From Betaproteobacteria bacterium (GTDB lineage: Bacteria; Pseudomonadota; Gammaproteobacteria; Burkholderiales; SG8-39): a stretch of 64,000 bases of DNA. The stretch spans positions 1 through 64,000 of the forward strand of contig CANKAJ010000003.1 in the NCBI GenBank assembly GCA_947479645.1, given 5' to 3'. Position 1 is the first letter of the stretch. Every line of letters starts with the position of its first letter. The translations under genes and the position numbers were made by a program. Below the pieces are notes generated by a model. That model was not told where the DNA came from. It was given only the letters and a program-made list of their open reading frames with translations, and made no database searches. Shown here in pieces: positions 29,745 to 37,775 of this stretch.

Positions 29745-30641
29745 GTGCCCACCACTCTCCCCCTGCGTCATTTCATACTTGCCGTTGTCGTAGTTGCCGT
29801 CTGGGGCACCAACTTTGTCGTGATCAAGGTCGCGCTGGGACACCTGCCACCATTTCTGTTCGCGGCGCTGCGCTTCACACTGGCCCTGCTGCCTGCAGCC
29901 TTGTTCCTGAGACCGCCGCCGGTACCATGGCGAAACATGGCGACCTATGGGGTGCTCATCGGCGTAGGGCAGTTTGGTGTCATGTATTACGCCATGCAGA
30001 GCGATATCACGCCGGGCATGGCATCCCTGGTCGTGCAGACCCAGGCATTCTTCACCATCGGCCTCGCCATGACACTTGCACACGAGCGCTTGCGGGGCTT
30101 TCAATGCATGGCCCTGCTGCTCGCCGCTGGCGGCCTGGGTGTCATTCTCTCGCACAGCGATGGCAGCACCACCGGGCTGGGACTGACTCTCATTCTGATC
30201 GCAGCGCTGTCTTGGGGCGGTGGCAACATCGCATCCAAGCAAGCCGGTTCGATCAACATGCTGGCCTACGTCGTGTGGTCAAGCCTCTTTGCTGTGCCAC
30301 CGCTACTGGCCCTGTCGCTACTTTTCGAAGGCCCGGATGCCATCGCGAACGGCGTGCTGAATGCGAACTTCGCCACCTGGCTGGCGGTCGCATGGCAGGC
30401 CTGGGGCAACACCCTGTTTGGTTATGGCGCCTGGGCATGGCTGCTCGCACGCCATCCCGCCGTGACCATTGCACCCATTGCGCTGCTGGTGCCGCTGTTC
30501 GGCATGGCGGCTTCGGCACTCTGGTTGGGTGAACCGCTGCCGGCGTGGAAGTTGAGTGCGGCCGGACTGGTCATGGCGGGACTGGCGGTGAATCTGCTTT
30601 GGCCGCTATGGCCAAGCCGCGGTGAACGCAAATTGCGCTGA
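29745..30641 (+). CDS. EamA-family (DMT) transporter
   Basis: This 298-aa membrane protein has ten helices in two EamA repeats (first about 7-135 with VVAVWGTNFVVIKVALG, second about 150-290 with LSWGGGNIASKQAGSINML). It is probably an exporter of amino acids or metabolites, substrate unknown. The start is GTG with a weak ribosome-binding site. The preceding 120 nt contain only small inverted repeats (29628-29642 and 29678-29710). Confidence 0.92.
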   Translation: MPTTLPLRHFILAVVVVAVWGTNFVVIKVALGHLPPFLFAALRFTLALLPAALFLRPPPVPWRNMATYGVLIGVGQFGVMYYAMQSDITPGMASLVVQTQAFFTIGLAMTLAHERLRGFQCMALLLAAGGLGVILSHSDGSTTGLGLTLILIAALSWGGGNIASKQAGSINMLAYVVWSSLFAVPPLLALSLLFEGPDAIANGVLNANFATWLAVAWQAWGNTLFGYGAWAWLLARHPAVTIAPIALLVPLFGMAASALWLGEPLPAWKLSAAGLVMAGLAVNLLWPLWPSRGERKLR

Positions 30642-30678
30642 CTTTGCACTGCCAGAACGACAATGCCAGTGCAGACGA

Positions 30679-31911
30679 CTAATTTGTCGCCCGCGGCTCC
30701 CGCAATACTTTCAAGATCAGCACGGCCAGCCCAAAGAAAAACAATCCCAGTCCGAGGTGGCCGAACTGGAACGACGTTGCCGCAAACAACGCCGCCAAGG
30801 CAGGCCCTGCCATGAACCCCAGCGCCTGCGCCGCGCTGGCCAGACCAAAGGCGGTCCCGCGCCGTGAAGCCGTCACGTTGAATGCAATCAACGTGTTGGT
30901 GGTCGGCGTCATGGCCGACTGGAGCATGGACAGCAGTGCAAATACGAATACATACACCGCCGTGGTCGTGCTGAAGGCAAGCAGCACATAGGTCACTCCG
31001 CTAAGTACACTGAAGGCGGCCATGGCCGAACGCAGTTGCCCCATCCGGAAATATTTCGTCGACAGCAGGAACACACCGACAACACTGGTCACCCCACCCA
31101 GCGTGAATGCAATGCCGGTCATGCTGGTGACATCCGCTCCCGTCATGCTCTTCAACTCGATAGGCACGGCCACGCGGATCAGATTGGATGTTGAAAAAAG
31201 CACGAAGTACAGGAAGATGGCCATGCATAGCTGGAAGCTCAGATGAAACGGTTCCAGTTCCGTCGCCTTTGGCCTGCCATCCTTCTTGATCGTCAGTCGC
31301 ACCTTGTCGTCCGGCACAAAGAAAATGACCGTCGTCGCCACCACCGCCATAATGACCGCCGCCATGAAGATCCCCCCCCGATAGCCCAGCCAGACGGCCA
31401 GCAAAGCGCCAACGCCAGGACCCACGGTCTGCCCCAGATACTGCGCGCTGGTCACCAGATTCAGACTACGCTTGAGCTGTGAATCCGGGACCGTGACGCT
31501 GGTCAGCGCCACCGCGGCCGGATTGAACCCCGAAAACACACCCACCACACCGAACACGATCACCAGTTGCCATGGCGTCACGATGAAGCTGAGCAGCACG
31601 TTGGTCAGGGCGGTGCCGTATAAAGCCCGCAGGAACATCAGCCTGCGTCCCATTCGGTCCGACAGCATGCCCCACAGCGGTCCGGTCACCAGCCTGGCAA
31701 TGCCCTGCACAGTGAAGGCCATGGCAACCCAGTAAAGCGCATCGGCCTCGTCCGTTGCACCGACCTCCAGTGCGAACAGGGGCAGGAATGGAAACCACAT
31801 GTTGTTGGCAAAGGTGGCAATACCCGTTGCCAGCGTGATGCTGATAGTGGCTTTGCCGTAGCCGCGCTTTTCGTCGATCGCTTCCTGCGAGCGCGCGTCG
31901 GGCTGACTCAT
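30679..31911 (-). CDS. MFS transporter
   Basis: This 410-aa, 12-helix major facilitator has motif A as GPLWGMLSDRMGRRLMFLR and a TM5 GPGVGALLAVWLG. It resembles multidrug exporters of the MdtG type, but the substrate is unassigned. The gene starts 3 nt after the AEC gene stop on the same strand, so the two transporters are almost certainly co-transcribed. Confidence 0.9.
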   Translation of the reverse strand: MSQPDARSQEAIDEKRGYGKATISITLATGIATFANNMWFPFLPLFALEVGATDEADALYWVAMAFTVQGIARLVTGPLWGMLSDRMGRRLMFLRALYGTALTNVLLSFIVTPWQLVIVFGVVGVFSGFNPAAVALTSVTVPDSQLKRSLNLVTSAQYLGQTVGPGVGALLAVWLGYRGGIFMAAVIMAVVATTVIFFVPDDKVRLTIKKDGRPKATELEPFHLSFQLCMAIFLYFVLFSTSNLIRVAVPIELKSMTGADVTSMTGIAFTLGGVTSVVGVFLLSTKYFRMGQLRSAMAAFSVLSGVTYVLLAFSTTTAVYVFVFALLSMLQSAMTPTTNTLIAFNVTASRRGTAFGLASAAQALGFMAGPALAALFAATSFQFGHLGLGLFFFGLAVLILKVLREPRATN

Positions 31912-31914
31912 CGC

Positions 31915-32850
31915 TCAGGAACCCGCACCGAGCAAGGCCAGCGTGAACGGAATAGTCAGTGAAGAAACGGCCGTGGACAACACCAGGCTGGATGCAATGG
32001 GGCCTTCCAGTGTCTGAAAATGACGTGCCATCATGTACACGTTCGCCCCGGTAGGCAGCGCCGCAATCACCACCACCACCTGGGTCTGCAGCGGCGGCAG
32101 ATCGAGCAGACGCGCCAGCAGATAGACGACGAAGGGCTGCACCACCAGCTTCACGACACACAGCACTGCGGATTCACGCCACCCTTCACGCAAGGCATAG
32201 AAGGCCAGTCCCATACCGAGCGCGATCAGTGCCAGCGGTGCCGCCGCCTGCGCCACCAGGCCCAGGGTCTGATCCACAACGCCGGGCAGCTCAATGCCGG
32301 TAAAACCGAATGCCGTGCCGCCCATGATGCTTCCCACCAACGGATTGAGTATCACGTCCTTTGCCGTCTTCGCCACCGCCGACCAGGTGGGGGCACTGTT
32401 TCTCGCCCACTCCACCGAGATGGTTACCAGCGTCCACAGCAGGAAAGCGTTGAATACCACCAGCAGCGAGACCGCCGGCAGCGCCCCATCACCCAGCGTC
32501 AACCTCGACAGCGGCACACCCAGCATGACGACATTGGAAAACACGCCGCCCAGTCCGAATATCGACTGCGACACGCCATCCATGCGAAACAGCAAACGCC
32601 CCAGCACGCGACCGATCAGGAAGACCAGCAGGCAACTGCCGAAAAAGGCGATCAGCAATCGCCAGTCCGGCGGCGGCAGTTTGGAAACGCCGCTCATCAT
32701 GCGAAACAACAACGCCGGAATGGCCACCGTGAACACAAAGCGCGTCAGCGTGTCGGAGACTTCCTTTTTCCATCCGCCCCAGCGCCCGAGCGAATAGCCG
32801 AGCATCACCAGCAGGAACAGGGGGGCCGTCAGCAGGATCAGATGTTGCAT
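31915..32850 (-). CDS. AEC-family transporter
   Basis: This 311-aa membrane protein is of the auxin efflux carrier family, with about ten helices in two five-helix repeats. The first repeat opens TAPLFLLVMLGYSLGRWGGW and a conserved NAFLLWTLVTISVEW follows. Family members move malonate, malate or other carboxylates in bacteria. It is the first gene of a two-gene unit with the MFS transporter. A Fur-like box lies 41-55 nt before its ATG, so iron-dependent expression is possible. Confidence 0.88.
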   Translation of the reverse strand: MQHLILLTAPLFLLVMLGYSLGRWGGWKKEVSDTLTRFVFTVAIPALLFRMMSGVSKLPPPDWRLLIAFFGSCLLVFLIGRVLGRLLFRMDGVSQSIFGLGGVFSNVVMLGVPLSRLTLGDGALPAVSLLVVFNAFLLWTLVTISVEWARNSAPTWSAVAKTAKDVILNPLVGSIMGGTAFGFTGIELPGVVDQTLGLVAQAAAPLALIALGMGLAFYALREGWRESAVLCVVKLVVQPFVVYLLARLLDLPPLQTQVVVVIAALPTGANVYMMARHFQTLEGPIASSLVLSTAVSSLTIPFTLALLGAGS

Positions 32851-32890
32851 TCAGAATCGCTTGAATATCGATTATTTAAAGCAAAAATCG

Positions 32891-32905
32891 TAATAATTAT
32901 TATCA
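32891..32905. promoter_or_regulatory. Fur-like box
   Basis: TAATAATTATTATCA matches the 7-1-7 Fur consensus TGATAAT-N-ATTATCA at all defined positions except the second. It is centred about 48 nt upstream of the AEC start codon. Confidence 0.5.
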
Positions 32906-33110
32906 ATAGCAGAGTTCGAAATCGACGCTGTCATGGCATTCATGATTTGGCCATTGCGAATTCCCCTGCTCATCAAGGACCGGCCGGAATCGATATTTTT
33001 CTGGTGAGTGCGGGCAAAGATAACATGGGGCGATCGCAAAGCCTAACGACCGACCTACCGACTGGCCAATGCCCTTGGTCCTTACAAATCATTACAAGTT
33101 CTCCGGCTGC

Positions 33111-33127
33111 CTTAATACCGCCTTAAG
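33111..33127 (+). promoter_or_regulatory. PmrA/QseB-like direct-repeat box
   Basis: CTTAAT and CTTAAG separated by ACCGC fit the (C/T)TTAA(G/T)-N5-(C/T)TTAA(G/T) site bound by PmrA/QseB-type regulators. It ends 42 nt before the cytochrome operon start. A regulator of this subfamily is encoded downstream at 34960. Confidence 0.6.
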
Positions 33128-33169
33128 CTTCAGGCCTCACCATGCAACCGTCATTCAAAAACGGGACTC

Positions 33170-33580
33170 ATGATGAGAACAAGACTTTTGCTTGCCGGGG
33201 CACTGCTCTTGGCGATCTCCGTCGCCACGGCAGCATCACCTGCCGATATCCAGAATGCCTATGGGACGGCCGCCCGCCAGGCCAATCCGGGCTTTACCGG
33301 CTTCTCGGCATCGCGTGGCGAACAATTCTTCAAGACCACCCATGGCGCCGAATGGAGTTGCTCGACCTGTCACGGCGACGCGCCCATTGCGCCCGGCAAA
33401 CACGCCAAGACCGGCAAGTCCATCACTGCGCTGGCGCCATCGGCCGATCCGCAACGCTTCAGCGACGCGGCGAGAGTCGAAAAATGGTTTCGCCGCAATT
33501 GCAACGATGTTGCCGGACGAGAATGCACCGTCGTCGAAAAGGGCGATGTGATGGCCTTCCTGATGCGCTTCGGAAAATAG
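33170..33580 (+). CDS. DUF1924 (SHP-like) monoheme cytochrome c
   Basis: This 136-aa secreted protein has a signal peptide (LLLAGALLLAISVATAA) and one heme motif CSTCH, in the arrangement of DUF1924/sphaeroides-heme-protein cytochromes. A second Cys pair (RNCNDVAGREC) may form a disulfide. It should be a small periplasmic electron carrier. It is the first gene of a three-gene unit with the diheme cytochrome (9 nt away) and cytochrome b. Confidence 0.9.
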   Translation: MMRTRLLLAGALLLAISVATAASPADIQNAYGTAARQANPGFTGFSASRGEQFFKTTHGAEWSCSTCHGDAPIAPGKHAKTGKSITALAPSADPQRFSDAARVEKWFRRNCNDVAGRECTVVEKGDVMAFLMRFGK

Positions 33581-33589
33581 GAGACTGAC

Positions 33590-34030
33590 ATGCGCAAGCA
33601 CCTCATCGCCGCAAGCCTGGCACTGCTCGCGACACTGCCTGCATTCGCCGGAGAGCACGTGTACGACATCACCGGCAAGACCTATCAATCCGAATGCGCC
33701 AGTTGCCACATCGCCTACCCGCCGCAACTATTGCCGGCGGAATCCTGGCGCAAGCTGATGGCAGGACTGGCCAAACACTTTGGCACCGATGCCTCGGTGG
33801 ACGACAGGATCGCCACGGAACTGACTCGCTTCCTGGAACAGAATGCCGGGGGACGGCGCAACGCTGCAGACCCCGCTGCCGCTGCTGCACCCCCGCGCAT
33901 CAGCACGACACCATGGTTCATCCGTGAACACCGCAAGATAGCCACCAGCCAGTGGCAAAGCAAGACCATTGGCAGCGCGGCCAATTGCAGCGCCTGCCAT
34001 AGCCGCGCCGACAACGGCGATTATTCCTAG
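33590..34030 (+). CDS. Diheme cytochrome c (DHC family)
   Basis: This 146-aa periplasmic protein has a signal peptide (ending LPAFA) and two heme sites, CASCH and CSACH, near the two ends. The middle is helical with the DHC pattern IAYPPQLLPAESWRKLMAGL. DHC proteins pass electrons between a membrane cytochrome b and SHP. AGGAG lies 6 nt before the ATG. Gene order SHP-DHC-cytochrome b is conserved in Proteobacteria. Confidence 0.93.
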   Translation: MRKHLIAASLALLATLPAFAGEHVYDITGKTYQSECASCHIAYPPQLLPAESWRKLMAGLAKHFGTDASVDDRIATELTRFLEQNAGGRRNAADPAAAAAPPRISTTPWFIREHRKIATSQWQSKTIGSAANCSACHSRADNGDYS

Positions 34031-34061
34031 CGCTCACTGCGCATTCCACGCTGAGGTCGTC

Positions 34062-34778
34062 ATGAACAATCAACGCATACTCGTTTGGGACCTGCCGGTC
34101 CGTCTGTTTCACTGGCTGCTGGTAGCCGCTTTCGCCGGCGCCTGGCTGACCGCGGAATCGGAGCGCTGGCGCGACGTGCATGTGCTGCTCGGTTACACGA
34201 CGCTGGCACTGGTGGCGTTTCGCCTGCTGTGGGGCTTTGCCGGCAGCCGCTATGCCCGCTTCGGCTCATTTGCAGCGGGCCCGTCACGCGTAGGTCGATA
34301 CCTGGCATCGCTGCTGCGTCCGGCACCGGAGCGCCACATCGGGCACAATCCTGCCGGTGGCTGGGCCATTTTCCTGCTACTGGCATTGACCCTGTTGACC
34401 GCTTTAACCGGCTACATGAACTATCAGGATATCGGTGGACGCTTGTTTGAGGACTTGCATGAAGGCGCTGCGACAGCCATGCTGGTGGTGGCCGGCGTGC
34501 ATGTGGCCGGCGTCATTTTCAGCAGTTTTTTGCATCGCGAGAACCTGGTGAAATCCATGCTTACCGGCATGAAAGAGGGCCAGCCCGCACAGGGCATCGG
34601 CAAGCCACGCCGTATTGTCGCAGCAACACTGCTGCTGGCCCTTGCGGGACTGTGGACAATGTTGCTGCAAGGTAACCTGCCATCGCTGTACGATCCAGCA
34701 CCAACCGTCCAGGCCTCAGCAGGCCAGGCAGCAGCAGGCCACGCCGGACAGTCCCGTCATCATCATGATGACGACTAG
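34062..34778 (+). CDS. Cytochrome b561-like membrane protein
   Basis: This 238-aa protein has four or five helices and the b-type heme layout: VWDLPVRLFHWLLVAAF with an early His, GYTTLALVAFRLLWGF, a periplasmic loop, then VVAGVHVAGVIFSSFLHRENL. It should carry electrons between the quinone pool and the DHC/SHP cytochromes. The C terminus ends in a His/Asp-rich tail (HHHDDD). The start at MNNQRIL follows GAGGT. A nested palindrome begins at its stop codon. Confidence 0.9.
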   Translation: MNNQRILVWDLPVRLFHWLLVAAFAGAWLTAESERWRDVHVLLGYTTLALVAFRLLWGFAGSRYARFGSFAAGPSRVGRYLASLLRPAPERHIGHNPAGGWAIFLLLALTLLTALTGYMNYQDIGGRLFEDLHEGAATAMLVVAGVHVAGVIFSSFLHRENLVKSMLTGMKEGQPAQGIGKPRRIVAATLLLALAGLWTMLLQGNLPSLYDPAPTVQASAGQAAAGHAGQSRHHHDDD

Positions 34779-34932
34779 CAGTTTGTTGAATTTATCCGTA
34801 ATACGCTCAGTTCTTGTCATCCTGAGCGTAGCGAAGGATCTGCTGTTGCTTATGATTCAACCACTTGAAAAAGCAGATTCTTCGTCGCTATGCTCCTCAG
34901 AATGACATTTCAGCGAATATCAACAAACTGCT
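34777..34932. repeat. Nested palindromic element after the cytochrome operon
   Basis: An outer 13-bp inverted repeat (AGCAGTTTGTTGA at 34777-34789, its complement at 34920-34932) encloses an inner one of about 30 bp (34815-34907). The inner arm starts TGTCATCCTGAG and the far end is ATGACA. The inner element recurs at 58975-59055. The left outer arm overlaps the cytochrome stop codon. It fills the space before the response regulator and could act as a terminator or be a small mobile repeat. Confidence 0.75.
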
Positions 34933-34959
34933 AAAGAGATAGTCAGCTGAGCCCCCCCA

Positions 34960-35628
34960 ATGCGCATACTGGTCGTTGAAGATGATTTGATGCTGGGACG
35001 GGGCATTCAGGCCGGGCTCGGCGAACTCGGATTCGCCGCCGACTGGGTGCACGACGGCCTGCAAGCGCAAGCGGCAATAAGCACAACGGCATTTGCCGCT
35101 GTGGTGCTCGACCTCGGTCTGCCCCGCCTGTCCGGACTCGACCTGCTCAAGCGCCTGCGGGCCAAGGGCGATCGCACGCCGGTGCTGATCCTGACTGCGC
35201 AGGATGCGATGGAGCAGCGCATCAGCGGTCTGGACAGCGGCGCCGACGATTACATGGTCAAGCCCTTCGACCTCAATGAACTGGCTGCCCGTTTGCGTGC
35301 ATTGATCCGGCGCGCCCATGGCCAGGCTGATCCCCTGCTCAGCATCGCCGGCATCCAGCTTGACCCGGCTACCCACGCGGTCCGCTATCAGGGCCACCCG
35401 GTTGAGCTATCCGGACGCGAGTTTGATGTACTGCGCGAATTGATGCTGGCGGCAGGACGGGTTTTGTCGCGCGACCAGCTTGTGGAACGCGTGTATTCCT
35501 CCGGCGAAGCGGTCGAGAGCAACGCCATTGAAGTTCATATTCATCACCTGCGCCGCAAGCTCGCCCCCGAGCTCATACGCACTCTTCGCGGCGTCGGTTA
35601 CCTGCTGCCGCGCGACACGCATGCCTGA
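34960..35628 (+). CDS. OmpR/QseB-type response regulator
   Basis: This 222-aa regulator has a receiver domain with acidic residues Glu7-Asp8-Asp9 and phospho-acceptor Asp51 (VVLDLGLPRLSG), Lys in MVKPFDL, then a winged-helix DNA-binding domain (SGREFDVLRELMLAAGRVLS, then VEVHIHHLRRKL-like text). It overlaps the sensor kinase by 8 nt. Similarity is to QseB/PmrA-type regulators. A matching box precedes the cytochrome operon upstream, a plausible target. Confidence 0.94.
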   Translation: MRILVVEDDLMLGRGIQAGLGELGFAADWVHDGLQAQAAISTTAFAAVVLDLGLPRLSGLDLLKRLRAKGDRTPVLILTAQDAMEQRISGLDSGADDYMVKPFDLNELAARLRALIRRAHGQADPLLSIAGIQLDPATHAVRYQGHPVELSGREFDVLRELMLAAGRVLSRDQLVERVYSSGEAVESNAIEVHIHHLRRKLAPELIRTLRGVGYLLPRDTHA

Positions 35629-37102
35629 GACGCGCCCGCCATCGCTGCGAAGCCGGCTGCTGGCATTGCTGCTCGGCGTGACTGCCATCGGCTGGCTGGC
35701 CATGGGCGCCATCGGGATCATGGATGTGCGTCACGAGGCGCGTGAAATACTGGATGGCCATCTGGCACAGACCGCTGCGCTGCTGCTCGCGCAGCGGGGC
35801 GACGAGCTGGACGAAATCGACACCGAGCATGCTCCTTCGCTGCACCGCTACAGTCTCAAGGTGGCATTTCAGGTGTGGGAGCGCGGCAGGGCGCTGCGAC
35901 TGCATTCGACCAATGCGCCGGACGTACACCTGTCAACGCTGCAGCAGGGATACAGCGACGTCACGCATGCGGGTGTGGACTGGCGCGTGTTCAGCGCCTG
36001 GGATGCCCATCATGAAATACTGGTGCAGGTTGCCGAGCGCCAGGAATCGCGCGATGAAATCGCCACTGCGCTGGCGAAGAGCCTGGGACTTTGGCTGCTG
36101 GCGGTGCTGGTCTTTATCGGTATCGCGACCTGGCTGGCGGTCACGCACGGGCTGCGACCGCTGGGCGCATTGCAACGCGAACTGTCCACTCGCGATCCCG
36201 CGCGCCTGGCGCCGCTGCCACTGCAGGGCGTTCCTGCTGAAACGCTGCCACTGGTCACCGAAATAAACCGCCTGTTCGCGCGCATTGATACGATGATCGA
36301 ACGTGAGCGCCGCTTTACCGCTGACGCAGCCCACGAATTGCGCACACCGCTGGCGGTATTGCGCACCCAGGCGCAGGTTGCGCTGGCCGCGCGCGGCGAA
36401 TCAGTCAGACAGGAGGCGCTGGCGGCGCTGATCGGCGGCACCGATCGCGCCACGCGACTGATCGAACAAATGCTCATGCTGGCACGCATCGAATCGGGCC
36501 ACCGCGAGGCTCCGCAGTTGCCTGTCGAGCTGCGCGAAATTGTGCGCGCCGAAGCGGCCGCGATCGCCCCCCGTGCAATCGAAAAAGGCCTCGACCTGGA
36601 AATTGCCGGCGACAGCACCATTGTCATTCCGGGGCAGCCGGAACTGCTCTCGATTCTGGCGCGCAACCTGCTGGACAATGCCGTGCGCTACTCGCCCCCC
36701 GGCGGAAACATTGGCGTCAGCGTGACGAATGAGAACGGAACCGGGCAATTGCGCGTGACAAATGTCGGAGCAGCGGTCGGATCAGCGGTCGGAGCAGCGG
36801 TCGGAGCAGCGGTCGGAGCAGCGGTCGGGTCAGCGGTCGGGTCAGCGGCCGGGTCAGCGGCCGGCTCAGTAGCCGGCCCAGCGCTGACTGCGGAAGAATT
36901 GGCACGCCTGGGCGAGCGCTTCCACCGCATCCCGGGCAGCGGCGAATCAGGCAGCGGCCTGGGACTGTCCATCGTGCAGCGCATCGCCGAGTTGCATGGT
37001 GCCACCATTCAATTCAACGCCACGGCTGGCGGTGGACTTGCCGTGACAGTCAGCTTCCCCAAGTTGGGGACCAAACCGCAGCAGCAGACATCACTGATTT
37101 GA
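35621..37102 (+). CDS. QseC-like sensor kinase with repeat-expanded ATP lid
   Basis: This 493-aa kinase has TM1 about 12-34, a periplasmic sensor to about 155, TM2 about 156-174 and HAMP. The phospho-acceptor is His238 (AAHELRTPLAVL), the N-box is LLDNAVRYSPPGG, and the later GESGSGLGLSIVQR is intact. The G1 box, normally VxDNGPGV, reads VTNVG and is then interrupted by 40 residues of VGAA/VGSA repeats (382-421) before GPALTAEELARLGERF resumes. The Asp is replaced by Asn. ATP binding may be altered or lost. It overlaps the regulator gene and converges with the PIN toxin gene 2 nt away. Confidence 0.92.
   Translation: MPETRPPSLRSRLLALLLGVTAIGWLAMGAIGIMDVRHEAREILDGHLAQTAALLLAQRGDELDEIDTEHAPSLHRYSLKVAFQVWERGRALRLHSTNAPDVHLSTLQQGYSDVTHAGVDWRVFSAWDAHHEILVQVAERQESRDEIATALAKSLGLWLLAVLVFIGIATWLAVTHGLRPLGALQRELSTRDPARLAPLPLQGVPAETLPLVTEINRLFARIDTMIERERRFTADAAHELRTPLAVLRTQAQVALAARGESVRQEALAALIGGTDRATRLIEQMLMLARIESGHREAPQLPVELREIVRAEAAAIAPRAIEKGLDLEIAGDSTIVIPGQPELLSILARNLLDNAVRYSPPGGNIGVSVTNENGTGQLRVTNVGAAVGSAVGAAVGAAVGAAVGSAVGSAAGSAAGSVAGPALTAEELARLGERFHRIPGSGESGSGLGLSIVQRIAELHGATIQFNATAGGGLAVTVSFPKLGTKPQQQTSLI
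36764..36883 (+). repeat. 12-bp minisatellite, ten units, within the kinase gene
   Basis: There are ten consecutive 12-bp units based on GTCGGAGCAGCG, with single-base variants grading from GTCGGA through GTCGGG and GCCGGG to GCCGGC. Each unit encodes four residues, so copy-number change keeps the frame. The array lies exactly in the G1 box of the histidine kinase ATP-binding domain. Confidence 0.95.
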
Positions 37103-37104
37103 AT

Positions 37105-37521
37105 TCAGCCTGGCGCCGATACCGTGGGTTTCAGGTCGAGCCGGCGGGCAACCTTTGAAAACTGCCTATCGAAAGTTGCCAGGCCAGTGCATAGGCCGGA
37201 TTGGGCCAGATGCAGTGCGTCGGAGAAATCCAGCCCTCGGCGATACCAGGCGATGGCCTGGCTGACCGCGCCGACGCGATCGACGGTCAGATTCTCGACG
37301 GATAGCATGTCCTCAAACAAGGCCGCAATTTCATCAGGCGGCATGCCATAGGCACCCCGCAGCACCCATTCAAGTTCCTCTATCACGGTAATCGGCACAA
37401 AGAGCTGACGGCCGGACGACAACAAGGCCTGGGCGCGCTTTGTTTGCAACTTTGTCGCGGCATCGGCATCGCTCTCGGCCGCAATGGCGCGAACAAGAAC
37501 ATTGGTGTCCAGGGAGATCAT
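37105..37521 (-). CDS. PIN-domain toxin (VapC-like)
   Basis: This 138-aa PIN domain opens with MISLDTNVLVRAI (first acidic residue Asp5) and has the conserved Glu in VIEELEWVL and the acidic FSDALHLAQSG, followed by ATFDRQF. It is a predicted ribonuclease toxin. It overlaps the AbrB-type antitoxin gene upstream by ATGA (37518-37521), the standard antitoxin-first layout. It converges with the sensor kinase. Confidence 0.92.
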   Translation of the reverse strand: MISLDTNVLVRAIAAESDADAATKLQTKRAQALLSSGRQLFVPITVIEELEWVLRGAYGMPPDEIAALFEDMLSVENLTVDRVGAVSQAIAWYRRGLDFSDALHLAQSGLCTGLATFDRQFSKVARRLDLKPTVSAPG

Positions 37522-37775
37522 GTCTTGCCTTGCCGCTTCGCCACCGACAGGCCCTGCAACGCTTCAACTGCAAGCGGTTTGCCGCGGTGAACCATCCGGT
37601 CGAACAGCACGGACGCGGGTTTCTTTGCTCCGGCGCTGTCGGGGCGCACCAGAATGCCATCGCCATTCGGCGCCAACTCGACGCGAACGCGGGCGCCCGG
37701 CGCAAGAGCAACCTGCCGGCAAAGCGCGGCGGGCAATACCACTTGCCGTTTACCCGAAAGAATCATGGTACTCAT
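37518..37775 (-). CDS. AbrB/MazE-type antitoxin (VapB-like)
   Basis: This 85-aa protein begins with a SpoVT/AbrB swapped-hairpin domain (GKRQVVLPAALCRQVALAPG) and has a basic C-terminal tail that would fold onto the toxin. It should neutralise the PIN partner and repress the operon. TGGAGG lies 6 nt before the ATG. A near-palindrome at 37828-37851 upstream could be its operator. Confidence 0.9.
   Translation of the reverse strand: MSTMILSGKRQVVLPAALCRQVALAPGARVRVELAPNGDGILVRPDSAGAKKPASVLFDRMVHRGKPLAVEALQGLSVAKRQGKT

Larger units (their letters stand above)
32851..33169. other. Divergent regulatory interval (AEC / cytochrome operon)
   Basis: No gene is supported in these 319 nt. The left part is AT-rich and holds a Fur-like box. 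The right part holds two direct-repeat sites before the cytochrome operon: CTTAATACCGCCTTAAG (33111-33127) and TTACAA twice, 10 nt apart (33082-33097). Confidence 0.7.

Noticed and set aside
32020..33126. A 368-codon plus-strand frame across the AEC gene
   Set aside because: It is antisense to a clear membrane protein, rich in His, Arg and Gln as expected from a reversed GC-rich frame, and has no domain.
36764..36883. Tandem units as a possible CRISPR array
   Set aside because: The units are 12 bp, contiguous and without spacers; no cas gene is present. They are a coding minisatellite.
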